Source: Burkholderia sp. 4M9327F10
Lineage (GTDB): Bacteria > Pseudomonadota > Gammaproteobacteria > Burkholderiales > Burkholderiaceae
Reading direction: 5' to 3'
Assembly: GCF_005503145.1 (NCBI RefSeq)
Contig: NZ_SCNV01000019.1
Span: forward strand, 1-64,000
Length of the DNA stretch: 64,000 nucleotides
The notes beneath the pieces are model-generated. The model ran no database searches. It was not told the origin of the DNA and saw only the letters and a program-made list of their open reading frames with translations. Numbering within the stretch: the stretch's first letter is position 1; each line of letters opens with the position of its first letter. The translations under genes were made by a program, and so were the position numbers. Positions 27,588 through 35,801 of this stretch are shown piece by piece.

Positions 27588-29018
27588 TCAGGCCTCGGCC
27601 GTCGCGTCCAGCTCGGCGACCAGTGCCCGGACCCATTCGTCCGGGATGATCGGCTGGTGATAGGTGCACTCGCCGGAGACGACGGTCGAGCCATGCAGGC
27701 GTCCGTCGGGGATCAGCACCATGTCGCCTTCGTTCATCTTCAGTTGCATGCCGACATTGCCCCAGAAGAGCATCTCGCCTTCCTGGATCGTCACGAGCCG
27801 GTGATCGTTGTGCACATGCGTGGTCGAACACATTTCATGCGGCTCGACGAAAGTCTCGCGGTCAATGCCCGGGCACTCCGCGTCGATGCGTGTGCTGATG
27901 CGATGAGCGAAATCCACGTAACGGCGGATCGACGACAGCCACAGCAACTGTTCGCCGAGATCCCAGCGAGCGCGCTCGGCAAGCCGCTCGCCCGCGGCGG
28001 CGCCTTGCACCGCCTGAGCAAACGCCGCGGCGCCGTACTCGCGTTCAATACCTTGCAAGGCCTGCGCAAAGCGCGCCACCAGTTCATCCTTGCGCTCAGC
28101 CGCATCACCACGGCGACGGCCGGCCGGTTGCAGATGGGCACAGGCACGCTCGAGCGCGAGGCCGAAGGCGAGCCATTCGGCTTGCGCCGCAAATGCCGCG
28201 CCGATGAGCGCGAACGCGCGATCCGGCCGGCGCGCCAGCGCATACAGCAGATTGCACTTCGCCATGCTGGTGGGCAGGTAGAACTGCCAGTACGCGTGTT
28301 GCTGACGCGTGACGCCACAGGCGCCGGCCACGCGCTGCAGCAGCGCGTCGTCGGGCAGATCGCCTTCGAGCGTGGGCCGCAATTCGGCCGGCAACATATC
28401 GAACAGGCCGCTCGCGGTGGCCCGCGCCAACGCGCGGCGCTTCGACGGCGCGAGCGCCCAGCGCTGAACCATGATGAAGCGCAGCCCTTCCTCGAGGTAG
28501 TCGTTGCGCATCAGCCGCGCGAACGTCTCGCCCCAGAAGGCGGTCTCGTCATCGACGATCCTTGCGAGCCGCGCGCTTGCCGCCGCGGCATCCGTTTCAA
28601 TCTGCTGGTCCTGGGCGAGGTATTCGAACGCGTACGCCTCGAGGAACGGTGCGAGTTGCGCGCCGCGCACCTGCACGTCGTCGCGGTAGAACTCGCTGAA
28701 ATGCTGCCACTCCGCCGCCTCGGCGCTGCGCGGCAGGCGCGCGATACCCAGTTCGTAGATCGACAGCAGCGTGCGGTTCGAGGCCAGCGAGGGCAGACGG
28801 CTCACGTTATGCTGGCGCACCGGCTTGGCGAACTTCAGAAACTCGAAGTCTTCCGGGCGCAGCGGACGCCGGTGATAGTCGTCGTCGAGCAGCAATTCGC
28901 TGACCGTGGCGCTGCGAAACGAGTGCGCGGCGGCAAACTGTTTGATCAGCTCTACATACTGTTCGCTCTTTCCGGAAAACGGCGCAAAGTCGAATAGCAA
29001 AGGCGTGGCTTGCGTCAT
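27588..29018 (-). CDS. grbD: GrbD-like two-domain protein: HDO-like helical domain plus cupin (graminine biosynthesis)
   Basis: The protein has 476 residues, close to SznF (about 470), the N-nitrosourea-forming enzyme of streptozotocin biosynthesis. The C-terminal cupin (about 385-470) has the HxH pair His401/His403 and a later His442. Their 39-residue spacing equals that of the SznF cupin iron triad as I remember it. The larger N-terminal and central part is helical, like the heme-oxygenase-like diiron domain of SznF. However, between residues 107 and 371 only His241 and His295 occur, so the usual three-His ligand set is not apparent. GrbD and GrbE are the two genes shown to be needed for the diazeniumdiolate of gramibactin. 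The start at 29018 has AGGAA 8 nt upstream. A Fur box lies about 130 nt upstream, and this is the first gene of the grbD-grbE-NRPS A-NRPS B unit. Confidence 0.85.
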   Translation of the reverse strand: MTQATPLLFDFAPFSGKSEQYVELIKQFAAAHSFRSATVSELLLDDDYHRRPLRPEDFEFLKFAKPVRQHNVSRLPSLASNRTLLSIYELGIARLPRSAEAAEWQHFSEFYRDDVQVRGAQLAPFLEAYAFEYLAQDQQIETDAAAASARLARIVDDETAFWGETFARLMRNDYLEEGLRFIMVQRWALAPSKRRALARATASGLFDMLPAELRPTLEGDLPDDALLQRVAGACGVTRQQHAYWQFYLPTSMAKCNLLYALARRPDRAFALIGAAFAAQAEWLAFGLALERACAHLQPAGRRRGDAAERKDELVARFAQALQGIEREYGAAAFAQAVQGAAAGERLAERARWDLGEQLLWLSSIRRYVDFAHRISTRIDAECPGIDRETFVEPHEMCSTTHVHNDHRLVTIQEGEMLFWGNVGMQLKMNEGDMVLIPDGRLHGSTVVSGECTYHQPIIPDEWVRALVAELDATAEA

Positions 29019-29145
29019 GGCAATAGTTCCTGTGAATGACTCGGGAGTGGGCGGCGCGGCCGCATCGGCACGGTGTGCACGGGGCTTCCCGTGGAACCGT
29101 TGCAGCGCTGCCGCAGTGCCGGCTCAATATCTAGAATACGAATGC

Positions 29146-29160
29146 GAATGATTATCATTC
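29146..29160. promoter_or_regulatory. Fur box upstream of grbD
   Basis: GAATGATTATCATTC is a perfect 15-base palindrome and a close match to the centre of the Fur consensus GATAATGATAATCATTATC. It lies about 130 nt upstream of the grbD start, in an AT-rich stretch suitable for the promoter of the whole grbD-grbE-NRPS A-NRPS B unit. Confidence 0.85.
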
Positions 29161-29278
29161 ATATTAAATTAGACATGATGCTCCGGCTTGTCAAGCTGTT
29201 TCCGGCCAATCCGAGTCCGGGGCAACGCCTCTCCCGTGTATCCACGGGCGTGGCCGGCACATGGCCGCGAAACTGAGA

Positions 29279-29306
29279 CGCGGCCACGCCGTGAAGCGGG
29301 GCCGCG
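29279..29306 (-). terminator. Possible terminator hairpin after receptor 2
   Basis: CGCGGCC (29279-29285) and GGCCGCG (29300-29306) form a stem with a 14-nt loop, about 58 nt past the receptor stop codon in the minus direction. The U-tract is poor, so this is a weak call. Confidence 0.3.
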
Positions 29307-29363
29307 CGTTTGATGCATCTGGCATGCACATGAAGCTCATGCGCATGCCGCGACCGGTTTCGC

Positions 29364-31586
29364 TCAGAAATCGGTGCGCACCGTCAACATCAGGTTGCGC
29401 CGGTCGCCGAACTGGCTGTAGAACGTGCCCGGCGGACGGACATAGTACTCGCGGTTAAACATGTTGTTCAACGTCAGCGAAGCGTCGACATGCTTGTTGA
29501 AGCGATAGCCGACCTGCGCATTGAAGATCGCATAGCCGCCCTGCTCGACGCCGCGTGTGATCGAGCTCTGCGCCAGCATCCCGCCGCCAATCGTCACGCC
29601 GTTCAGGAAGCCTTGCGACAGACGGTAAGTCGTCCACAGTTTGAACAGGTGCTTCGGATCGGTGCCGTCCGAAAGATTGGCCGTCTGGTTCTCGAAGCTT
29701 TCGGTCAGGAACGTATAGCCCGCATAGAGATTCCAGTCTGGCAGCGGCTGGCCGGTGACTTCAAATTCAAAGCCCTGATCGCGCGACTTGCCGCCCGCGA
29801 TCGAACCGCTCGGATGATCGGGATCGGTAATCGCGACGTTGTCGACGTTGATGCGGAACAGCGCCGCGGTCGCACCGAGCCGGTTGTTCAGGAAGGTGCC
29901 CTTCAAGCCGGTCTCGTACTGCTCACCCACTGCCGGCGGCAGGCCCGCGCCGGTATAGGTGGTTGCGGTCTGCGGCGAGAAGACCTTCGAGTAGCTCGCG
30001 TAGGCGCTCAACCAGGGCACGATGTCATAAACCAGCGCGGCTGACGGGATGAACCGGTGATTCATCCGGGCCGTCGTGGTCCAGTCGGAGACGGTCGGCA
30101 AAAAGCTCTGCGATTCTTCGTTGAAGAAGGTTTCGCGCGCACCCAGCACCAGCGTCAGCGGCCTGGCGAGATGAATCCGCGCCTGCGCATAGACGCCGTA
30201 CTGTTCGGTGCGGTTGTTGGAGCCATAAGTGAACGGAACGTTGACGTTCGGTACCGAGTTCGGATCGAACACGTTGTACGCGCCGCCGAACGGGCCGGTC
30301 AATGCAACGCTGCCGGACTGCGCCGTCGACGAAAGCAGCGAATAGTTCGCACCCACCGTCAGCGTATGGTTCTGGCCGAACAACTGCAGCGGTCCCGACA
30401 CATTGGTGTCGGCGCCGAACCAGTCATAGGTATTGCGCTGCCGCTGGTCGGTGTAGAACGCATAACCGCTCGGGCTGACGCCCGGGCCGGAATATGCGTA
30501 GTCCGCTGTCGACAGTTCATGACGGTAGAAGACCGTAGTCTGCGACTGCCAACCGCTTTCGAACTTGTGCGTCAGGTTCAGGTTGGTTTCCTGAATCGAC
30601 GTATAGCTATAGTTCCAGCTCGGGCTGAAGTTCTGCGAGAACGAACTCGGCAGCCGCGTATAGCTGGTCGTGCCGCCAACCCCATAGTCGAAGCCCGACA
30701 GCGGATTGACCTCATAGGCTGCCGACAACGACAGTGTCGTGCGCGGCGTGAAGTCGTAGTCGAGCGCGCCATAAAGCATGAACTTCCTGTCGCGCACGCC
30801 ATCCACCGTTTGCAGGGCATCGCTGCCGACGATCACCGCGCGCCCGCGCAGCGAACCATCCTTGTTGAGCGGCCCAGTGACGTCAACCATCTGGCGCACG
30901 CTGCCGAACGAGCCCACCTGCGTTTCCGTTTCGATATGGAAGGTGTCCTGCGGACGCTTGCGCACGAGGTTCACCGTACCGCCCGGATCGGTCGGGTCAC
31001 CCGCGCCGGTCATCACACCCTCCGGCCCACGCAGCACTTCGATGCGGTCGTACATGGCCAGATCGAACTGGATCTGGTATTGCAAGCCGCTGACAATCGA
31101 CACGCCATCGAACTCGACACCCAGGTTATTGCCGCGCGCCTTGTAGTACGCGGTGCCGTCGCCGTATTTCAACGCCTCGACGCCCGTCACAAACAGCAAG
31201 GCATCCTGGATCGTCGTCATGTTCTGGTCGTCCATGCGCTGACGCGTCAGCACCGACACCGAACTCGGCGTCTCCTTGAGCGGCAGCGGCACCTGTCCGG
31301 CCACCGTTGCATCGACGGCCTGGTAGGAGCCGCTGCCTTCGGTGGTGGCGTCGGCGCTGCTCTTCACGGTAACCGCCGGCAGCACGTTGTCGGTGCCGGT
31401 GGTGGTCGTGGGCGTCGTTTGCGCGCGGGCATGCCCGGCCCAGATCGCAATCAGAGAGATTGCCACCGGCGTCAGGCGGGATTGGAATGAGCGAGTCCTG
31501 GCTCGCCGCGTACGACACAGGTCCATGGTTATTTTCATCGTGGCAGGCAAATTCTCAGCGTGAAGACACATACCCGTCCCGCCCAT
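29364..31586 (-). CDS. TonB-dependent siderophore receptor, FpvA/FhuE-like
   Basis: This 740-residue protein has a signal peptide that starts late, ending near GHARAQ (about residue 55), then a TonB-box-like LPAVTVKSS. The plug has ETPSSVSVLTRQRMDDQNMTT, the region around GVSIVSGLQYQ, and DRIEVLRGPEGVMTG. The barrel ends in LTVRTDF, the usual C-terminal Phe. No signalling domain precedes the plug. The ATG at 31586 has AGGAG 9 nt upstream; later ATGs (31538, 31526) would give a shorter leader and cannot be excluded. The gene stands alone between fhuB and grbD with its own Fur box. Import of the locus siderophore or of a related xenosiderophore is likely. Confidence 0.92.
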   Translation of the reverse strand: MGGTGMCLHAENLPATMKITMDLCRTRRARTRSFQSRLTPVAISLIAIWAGHARAQTTPTTTTGTDNVLPAVTVKSSADATTEGSGSYQAVDATVAGQVPLPLKETPSSVSVLTRQRMDDQNMTTIQDALLFVTGVEALKYGDGTAYYKARGNNLGVEFDGVSIVSGLQYQIQFDLAMYDRIEVLRGPEGVMTGAGDPTDPGGTVNLVRKRPQDTFHIETETQVGSFGSVRQMVDVTGPLNKDGSLRGRAVIVGSDALQTVDGVRDRKFMLYGALDYDFTPRTTLSLSAAYEVNPLSGFDYGVGGTTSYTRLPSSFSQNFSPSWNYSYTSIQETNLNLTHKFESGWQSQTTVFYRHELSTADYAYSGPGVSPSGYAFYTDQRQRNTYDWFGADTNVSGPLQLFGQNHTLTVGANYSLLSSTAQSGSVALTGPFGGAYNVFDPNSVPNVNVPFTYGSNNRTEQYGVYAQARIHLARPLTLVLGARETFFNEESQSFLPTVSDWTTTARMNHRFIPSAALVYDIVPWLSAYASYSKVFSPQTATTYTGAGLPPAVGEQYETGLKGTFLNNRLGATAALFRINVDNVAITDPDHPSGSIAGGKSRDQGFEFEVTGQPLPDWNLYAGYTFLTESFENQTANLSDGTDPKHLFKLWTTYRLSQGFLNGVTIGGGMLAQSSITRGVEQGGYAIFNAQVGYRFNKHVDASLTLNNMFNREYYVRPPGTFYSQFGDRRNLMLTVRTDF

Positions 31587-31760
31587 TGAAATGGACTCCT
31601 AACGAGGTGTGTCAGGATGATGTATTCGTAGCGAAGGTGAGTCGCGGCTTTGCACTTTCCCCAAGCACCGCGAGCGGCTATGGGCCGCTGTTGCGCAGCA
31701 ATACCCGGTGAGAGATGCACTCTGCATCGGGCATTACTTATCGCGAATAGGATGTTAGTC

Positions 31761-31779
31761 GATAATGATTCTCATTTGC
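31761..31779. promoter_or_regulatory. Fur box upstream of receptor 2
   Basis: GATAATGATTCTCATTTGC aligns without gaps to the 19-base Fur consensus, with its left half GATAATGAT a perfect match. It lies about 175 nt upstream of the receptor start at 31586 and downstream of the fhuB stop. Confidence 0.85.
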
Positions 31780-31836
31780 AATTTATTTTACGTTTTACCC
31801 GAACTCTGTAGGGATAATGAGACATGCCGTAAGTCA

Positions 31837-33861
31837 TCAGGTGGACGCAACACTCTTGCGCAAGGTCAGCACGAGCAGATACGGGCCGCCTATCAGCGTC
31901 GCCACGAGACCCGCCGGCATCTCCTGTGGGAACCAGAGCTGCCGGCCGAGCCAGTCCGCGAAGCCCATCAGCAGCGCACCGAAGATCGCCGCCACGAACA
32001 TCTGCACGGCCGGCCGGCGCGCGCCGGAATAGCGGGCGATGTGCGGCGCAATCAGCCCGACGAACGAGAGCGGGCCGACCAGCAGCGTCGCGGTGGCCGT
32101 CAGCAGCGCCGCCAGCAGCAGGATCGACAGGCGTGCCCGCACCACCGGCACGCCGAGGCTGCCCGCCATGGCCGCCCCCAGGCCGAGCGTCTCGAGCCAG
32201 CGGGCCATCAGCGGCCCGAGCACCAGTGCGGCGAGCGCGATCGAGCCGGCGGCATAAGCGGCCACCGGTTCGACGTAGTAGGTCGAGCCGACCACGAAAT
32301 TCATCAGCAGACCTGCACGAGGATCGCCGCTTGCCAGCATCGCGCTGACGATTGCCTGAAACAGCGCGCTGATCCCCACGCCGATCAGCAGCAGCCGCTC
32401 CGGTGCAAACGAGGCGCGGCCGCCGAGCCACAGCAGCAGTGCGAGCGTCGTCATGGCGCCGATGAGACAGCCGGCGAACAGGAGACCCGGCGTCGGCTGA
32501 AGTCCGGCGAGCAGCACCACCACGATGCCAAGCGCGCCGCCCGAACTCACCCCGAGAAGATCGGGGCTCGCCATCGGATTGGCGGTCACGCGCTGGATCA
32601 GGGTGCCGGCGAGCGCAAGCAGCACACCCGCCGACATTGCCGCGACGGTATGCGGCAGCCGCCAGAATAACAACGCATCGATCTGCGCGGCATGGGCCAC
32701 GTGCCAGCCGCCGATGCCGCGCGACACGGCGAAGCTCAGCGTCAACACCACGGCAAGACCGGCGACGGCCCACGGCAGGCGCCTTGCGAGCCTGGCCGCA
32801 GGCCCGTGCGCGATGGCGCTCGCATGCAGGTCGGGCTGGCTGCGCAGACGCGGCAGCAGCAGCATCAGCAGCGGCACGCCAAGCAGCGAGGTCACCGTTC
32901 CGGTGGGCACCAGATGCGCCGAGAACAATTCCGTCGCCGACACCGCCTGAACGATCTCGTCCGTCGCCCACAGGAGCGCAGCGCCGAGGCAGGGCGCCCA
33001 GATCAGCCGCTGATGCAGCCGCCGCGCCCCGGCGAGACGCGCGAGTGTCGGCGCGGCGAGACCGACAAAGCCGATCACGCCGACCGTCGAGACCACGCAG
33101 GCCGTCAGCACCACCGCGATCAGCAGCGCGGCAAAGCGCGTGCGTTGCAGCGAGATGCCGAGGCTTTGCACAGTCGAGTCGCCCGCTTCGAAGACACCGA
33201 GCGGACGCCGCAGCAGCACCGTGGCGACGACGCAGGCAAGCACGCCCCATAGAAGCTGGGTACTCTCATGCCAGCCGCTCTGGTCGAGCGCACCGCCGCC
33301 CCAGATCATCAGGCCGCGCAACAGGTCGAAATTCGACATGGAGATGGCGAGGCTGATGGCGCCGCAATACAGGTTCACGATCATCCCCGAGAGGATCACC
33401 GCGAGCGAGGACATCCGCTGCCGCCACGCAAGCCCGAACACCAGCAGCATGGCCAGCGTGCCACCGGCCAGCGCCACCAGGGTGCGGCCGCCCATGAGCC
33501 ACGACGGCGCCCACAGTTCAGCGATCGTCAGCGCCAGATAGGCGCCGGGAAAAATGCCGAGAGTCATCGGCTCCGCGAGCGGATTGCGCAGCACCTGCTG
33601 AGCCAGCGTCCCCGCCAGTGCCAACGCGGCGCCGCACAGCAGCGTCATGGCGATCCGCGGCAGCAGGCTGTCGCGCACGAGCACCTGATGCAGGTCGGCG
33701 CGGTTCGGCGCCAACAGCGCGCTCCAGAACGAAGCGCCATTGAGCTGAGCATGAATGCCGAGAATGGCGAGGACCAGGGCCACCGCCCCGAGTATGCCGA
33801 CCAGCGCCGCACGATAATCGCGCGGCGCCGCCGGCACCGATGCTGTAGCGAGATTACGCAA
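31837..33861 (-). CDS. fhuB: FhuB-like fused double permease of a siderophore ABC importer
   Basis: The protein has about 675 residues and two FecCD permease domains in tandem, as in FhuB rather than in the FepD/FepG pairs. Each half has the GAALALAGTLAQQVLRNPLAEP or GVLLALAGTLIQRVTANPMASP motif. Each also has the GFVGLAAPTLAR or SFVGLIAPHIAR cytoplasmic loop that contacts the ATPase. About 18-20 membrane segments are expected. The frame is open to an ATG at 33951, but that part lies inside fhuD. A TTG at 33861 is preferred because GGAGG sits 5 nt upstream and the overlap with the fhuD stop is then only 8 nt. It is the last gene of the fhuC-fhuD-fhuB set and should carry the ferric siderophore across the inner membrane. 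Confidence 0.88.
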   Translation of the reverse strand: MRNLATASVPAAPRDYRAALVGILGAVALVLAILGIHAQLNGASFWSALLAPNRADLHQVLVRDSLLPRIAMTLLCGAALALAGTLAQQVLRNPLAEPMTLGIFPGAYLALTIAELWAPSWLMGGRTLVALAGGTLAMLLVFGLAWRQRMSSLAVILSGMIVNLYCGAISLAISMSNFDLLRGLMIWGGGALDQSGWHESTQLLWGVLACVVATVLLRRPLGVFEAGDSTVQSLGISLQRTRFAALLIAVVLTACVVSTVGVIGFVGLAAPTLARLAGARRLHQRLIWAPCLGAALLWATDEIVQAVSATELFSAHLVPTGTVTSLLGVPLLMLLLPRLRSQPDLHASAIAHGPAARLARRLPWAVAGLAVVLTLSFAVSRGIGGWHVAHAAQIDALLFWRLPHTVAAMSAGVLLALAGTLIQRVTANPMASPDLLGVSSGGALGIVVVLLAGLQPTPGLLFAGCLIGAMTTLALLLWLGGRASFAPERLLLIGVGISALFQAIVSAMLASGDPRAGLLMNFVVGSTYYVEPVAAYAAGSIALAALVLGPLMARWLETLGLGAAMAGSLGVPVVRARLSILLLAALLTATATLLVGPLSFVGLIAPHIARYSGARRPAVQMFVAAIFGALLMGFADWLGRQLWFPQEMPAGLVATLIGGPYLLVLTLRKSVAST

Positions 33862-34933
33862 CGCCGCCTCCGCCGTTGTCGATCGCGGCGAGCGCCGCCG
33901 CGACTGCTTGTGCGAATCGTTGCATCGAAACCAGTCCTCCATAAGGGGCAATCACCGGCAGCGCGGCAATGCGCCGCTCGCGCACCACAGGCAACGCCTG
34001 CCAGATCGCATTTTTTTCAAGTCCCGAAAGCGCGGCAGGCGGCACCGGACCGACCAGCAGCAAGCTCGCCTGCGGTACCTCGGCGAGGCGCTGCACCGGC
34101 ACGAGCGCAAAGCCGCCCTCGGTGCGCCACGGGTTGCCGCCCGCGCCCGGGTTGGCGGCGTTGTGCACGCCGAGTTTCTGCAGCATCTCGTCGAACAGGC
34201 TGCCCTGCGCATAGACGCGCAGATGCCGGTCGTCGACCAGATCGGCGACGAGCACCGGCGCACGCGTGAGCGAGGGATGCGCCGCCAGTTGCGCGCGCAC
34301 CTGGCTCGTGATGCGCCCGGTCGCAGAGATCAGCTCGCTTGCCTGCTGCGGGCGTTGCAGTCGTGCAGCCAGTTCCGTGGTTTCGCCGAGCAGCGCCGGG
34401 TAGGGCGTGTCGCTCGACATATAGGCGCCGAGCGTGATCGTCGGGGCAAGACGTTCCAGCCAGCGTTTGGCCGGTGCGTGCCCCGGCGTGATAATCAACA
34501 GGTCTGGTGCGAGCGCCAGCAGCACCTCGAAGTTCGGCTGGTAGAGCAGTCCGATATCGGCCACGCCCGGCGGTAGCGGCGGCTCGACAATGGTGCGGCG
34601 ATACCAGTCGGGCAGCGCCGTGCCGATCGGCGCCACGCCAAGCGCGAGCAGCGTTTCGGTCAATTCCCAGTTGAGCGTAACGATGCGGTGCGGCACGCTT
34701 GCCCTGGCAGTCGTCGCGCCTGTTGTGGCCGATGCGGCTGTGCCTGCAGCCCCTCCAGCCCCTGTGGCGGCTTGCGCCGCGGCCCAGGCGCGGGTCGTGC
34801 CAGGCGCGATGAATAAACCGAGCGCACCCAGCGCCCCGAATGCGCCGAATACGCCCAGTTTCGCGAGCAGGCGGCGACGGCGTGGATCAGCGGCCGTCAC
34901 AGCGCCGGCGGGTCGAAGGTCGCGCCCCGTCAT
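33854..34933 (-). CDS. fhuD: FhuD-like periplasmic siderophore-binding protein
   Basis: This 359-residue protein has a twin-arginine-like signal (DPRRRRLLAKLGVFGAFGAL), as E. coli FhuD does. A low-complexity Ala/Thr/Gly linker follows at about residues 50-78. The class III binding-protein fold is seen in HRIVTLNWELTETLLALGVAPIG, the PNFEVLLALAPDLLIITPG segment and the C-terminal lobe with APVLVADL and the YGGLVSMQRFAQAV helix. The start overlaps fhuC by 4 nt (ATGA), so translation is probably coupled. It should hand the ferric siderophore to FhuB. The siderophore specificity cannot be read from sequence. Confidence 0.88.
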   Translation of the reverse strand: MTGRDLRPAGAVTAADPRRRRLLAKLGVFGAFGALGALGLFIAPGTTRAWAAAQAATGAGGAAGTAASATTGATTARASVPHRIVTLNWELTETLLALGVAPIGTALPDWYRRTIVEPPLPPGVADIGLLYQPNFEVLLALAPDLLIITPGHAPAKRWLERLAPTITLGAYMSSDTPYPALLGETTELAARLQRPQQASELISATGRITSQVRAQLAAHPSLTRAPVLVADLVDDRHLRVYAQGSLFDEMLQKLGVHNAANPGAGGNPWRTEGGFALVPVQRLAEVPQASLLLVGPVPPAALSGLEKNAIWQALPVVRERRIAALPVIAPYGGLVSMQRFAQAVAAALAAIDNGGGGVA

Positions 34934-35721
34934 CGCGGAAACCCGATTGCATGACCGCTTTGCGGATCGGTCAGCACGCCCATCGGCACACCGTAGATGG
35001 CTTCGAGACTGTCCGGGCGCATGATCTCCGTGGGGCTCGCCTGCATCAGCACCTTGCCGCCGCGCAGCGAGATCAGTTCATTGCAGAAGCGCGTCGCCAT
35101 ATTGACGTCATGCAGAACCACGATAGCGGTCATGCCGCGCTTTTCGCACAGCGAGCGGATCAGGCCCAGCACCTCGATCTGGTGGCTGATGTCGAGCGCC
35201 GAGGTCGGTTCGTCGAGCAGCACGCAGCGGCTGTTCTGCGCAATCAGCATAGCCAGCCAGACGCGCTGGCGCTCGCCGCCCGACAGGCTGTCGACGGCGC
35301 GCTGCGCGTAGTGGGCCACGTCGGTCCACGCCATCGCCTCTTCGACACGCTCACGGTCGTCCGCCGTGACGCGGCCCAGTGCGCCATGCCAGGGATAGCG
35401 GCCAAGCGCGACCAGTTCGTGCACCAGCAGGCCGTCGGTGGACGGCGTGTACTGCGGCAGATGCGCAACCTGCTGCGCAAAACGCCGGTGCGGCCAGCTC
35501 GCGAGGGGCATGCCGTCGAAATGAATGCTGCCGCGCGTAGGCTGATGCAAGCGTGCCAGCAGCCGCATCAGCGAAGTCTTGCCCGAGCCGTTATGGCCGA
35601 TCAGGCCCACGACCTGCCCCGGCGCGATATCGAGCGAAATGGATTGCAGCAGCAGCCGGTCGCCGATCGAGAAATCGACGCCGGAGAGCTGGTAAAGCGA
35701 GGAACCGCCTGTTGACTGCAT
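34930..35721 (-). CDS. fhuC: FhuC-like ATPase of the siderophore ABC importer
   Basis: This 263-residue ATPase has Walker A GHNGSGKTS, Q-loop LPQYTP, signature LSGGERQRVWLAML, Walker B CVLLDEPTSALD and switch His in VVLHDVNMA. These are typical of FhuC/FecE-type iron-siderophore importers. It begins 80 nt after the end of NRPS D on the same strand and overlaps fhuD by 4 nt. The import set is therefore probably expressed with the biosynthetic genes. Confidence 0.93.
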   Translation of the reverse strand: MQSTGGSSLYQLSGVDFSIGDRLLLQSISLDIAPGQVVGLIGHNGSGKTSLMRLLARLHQPTRGSIHFDGMPLASWPHRRFAQQVAHLPQYTPSTDGLLVHELVALGRYPWHGALGRVTADDRERVEEAMAWTDVAHYAQRAVDSLSGGERQRVWLAMLIAQNSRCVLLDEPTSALDISHQIEVLGLIRSLCEKRGMTAIVVLHDVNMATRFCNELISLRGGKVLMQASPTEIMRPDSLEAIYGVPMGVLTDPQSGHAIGFPR

Positions 35722-35801
35722 GACGAAAACCGTGACTCGGTTGATGGTTTTTGGGGAGACGCCGTTGATTGGCCTGCGCGCCCGGCGTCGAGGTTCTTGT
35801 T

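Larger units (their letters stand above)
29019..29363. other. Intergenic region between grbD and the second receptor: promoter and possible terminator
   Basis: No gene is seen in these 345 bases. They contain the palindromic Fur box at 29146-29160, near the grbD start. A GC hairpin (29279-29306) lies nearer the receptor stop. The bases around 29100-29180 are AT-rich, as expected for a promoter. Confidence 0.6.

Noticed and set aside
26567..28997. Plus-strand ORFs of 274 and 446 codons opposite grbE and grbD
   Set aside because: Antisense shadows; the minus strand encodes recognisable proteins with good ribosome-binding sites.
33862..33951. ATG start at 33951 for the fhuB-like gene
   Set aside because: These 30 codons lie inside fhuD in another frame and look non-native. 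A TTG at 33861 with GGAGG fits better, though this is not certain.
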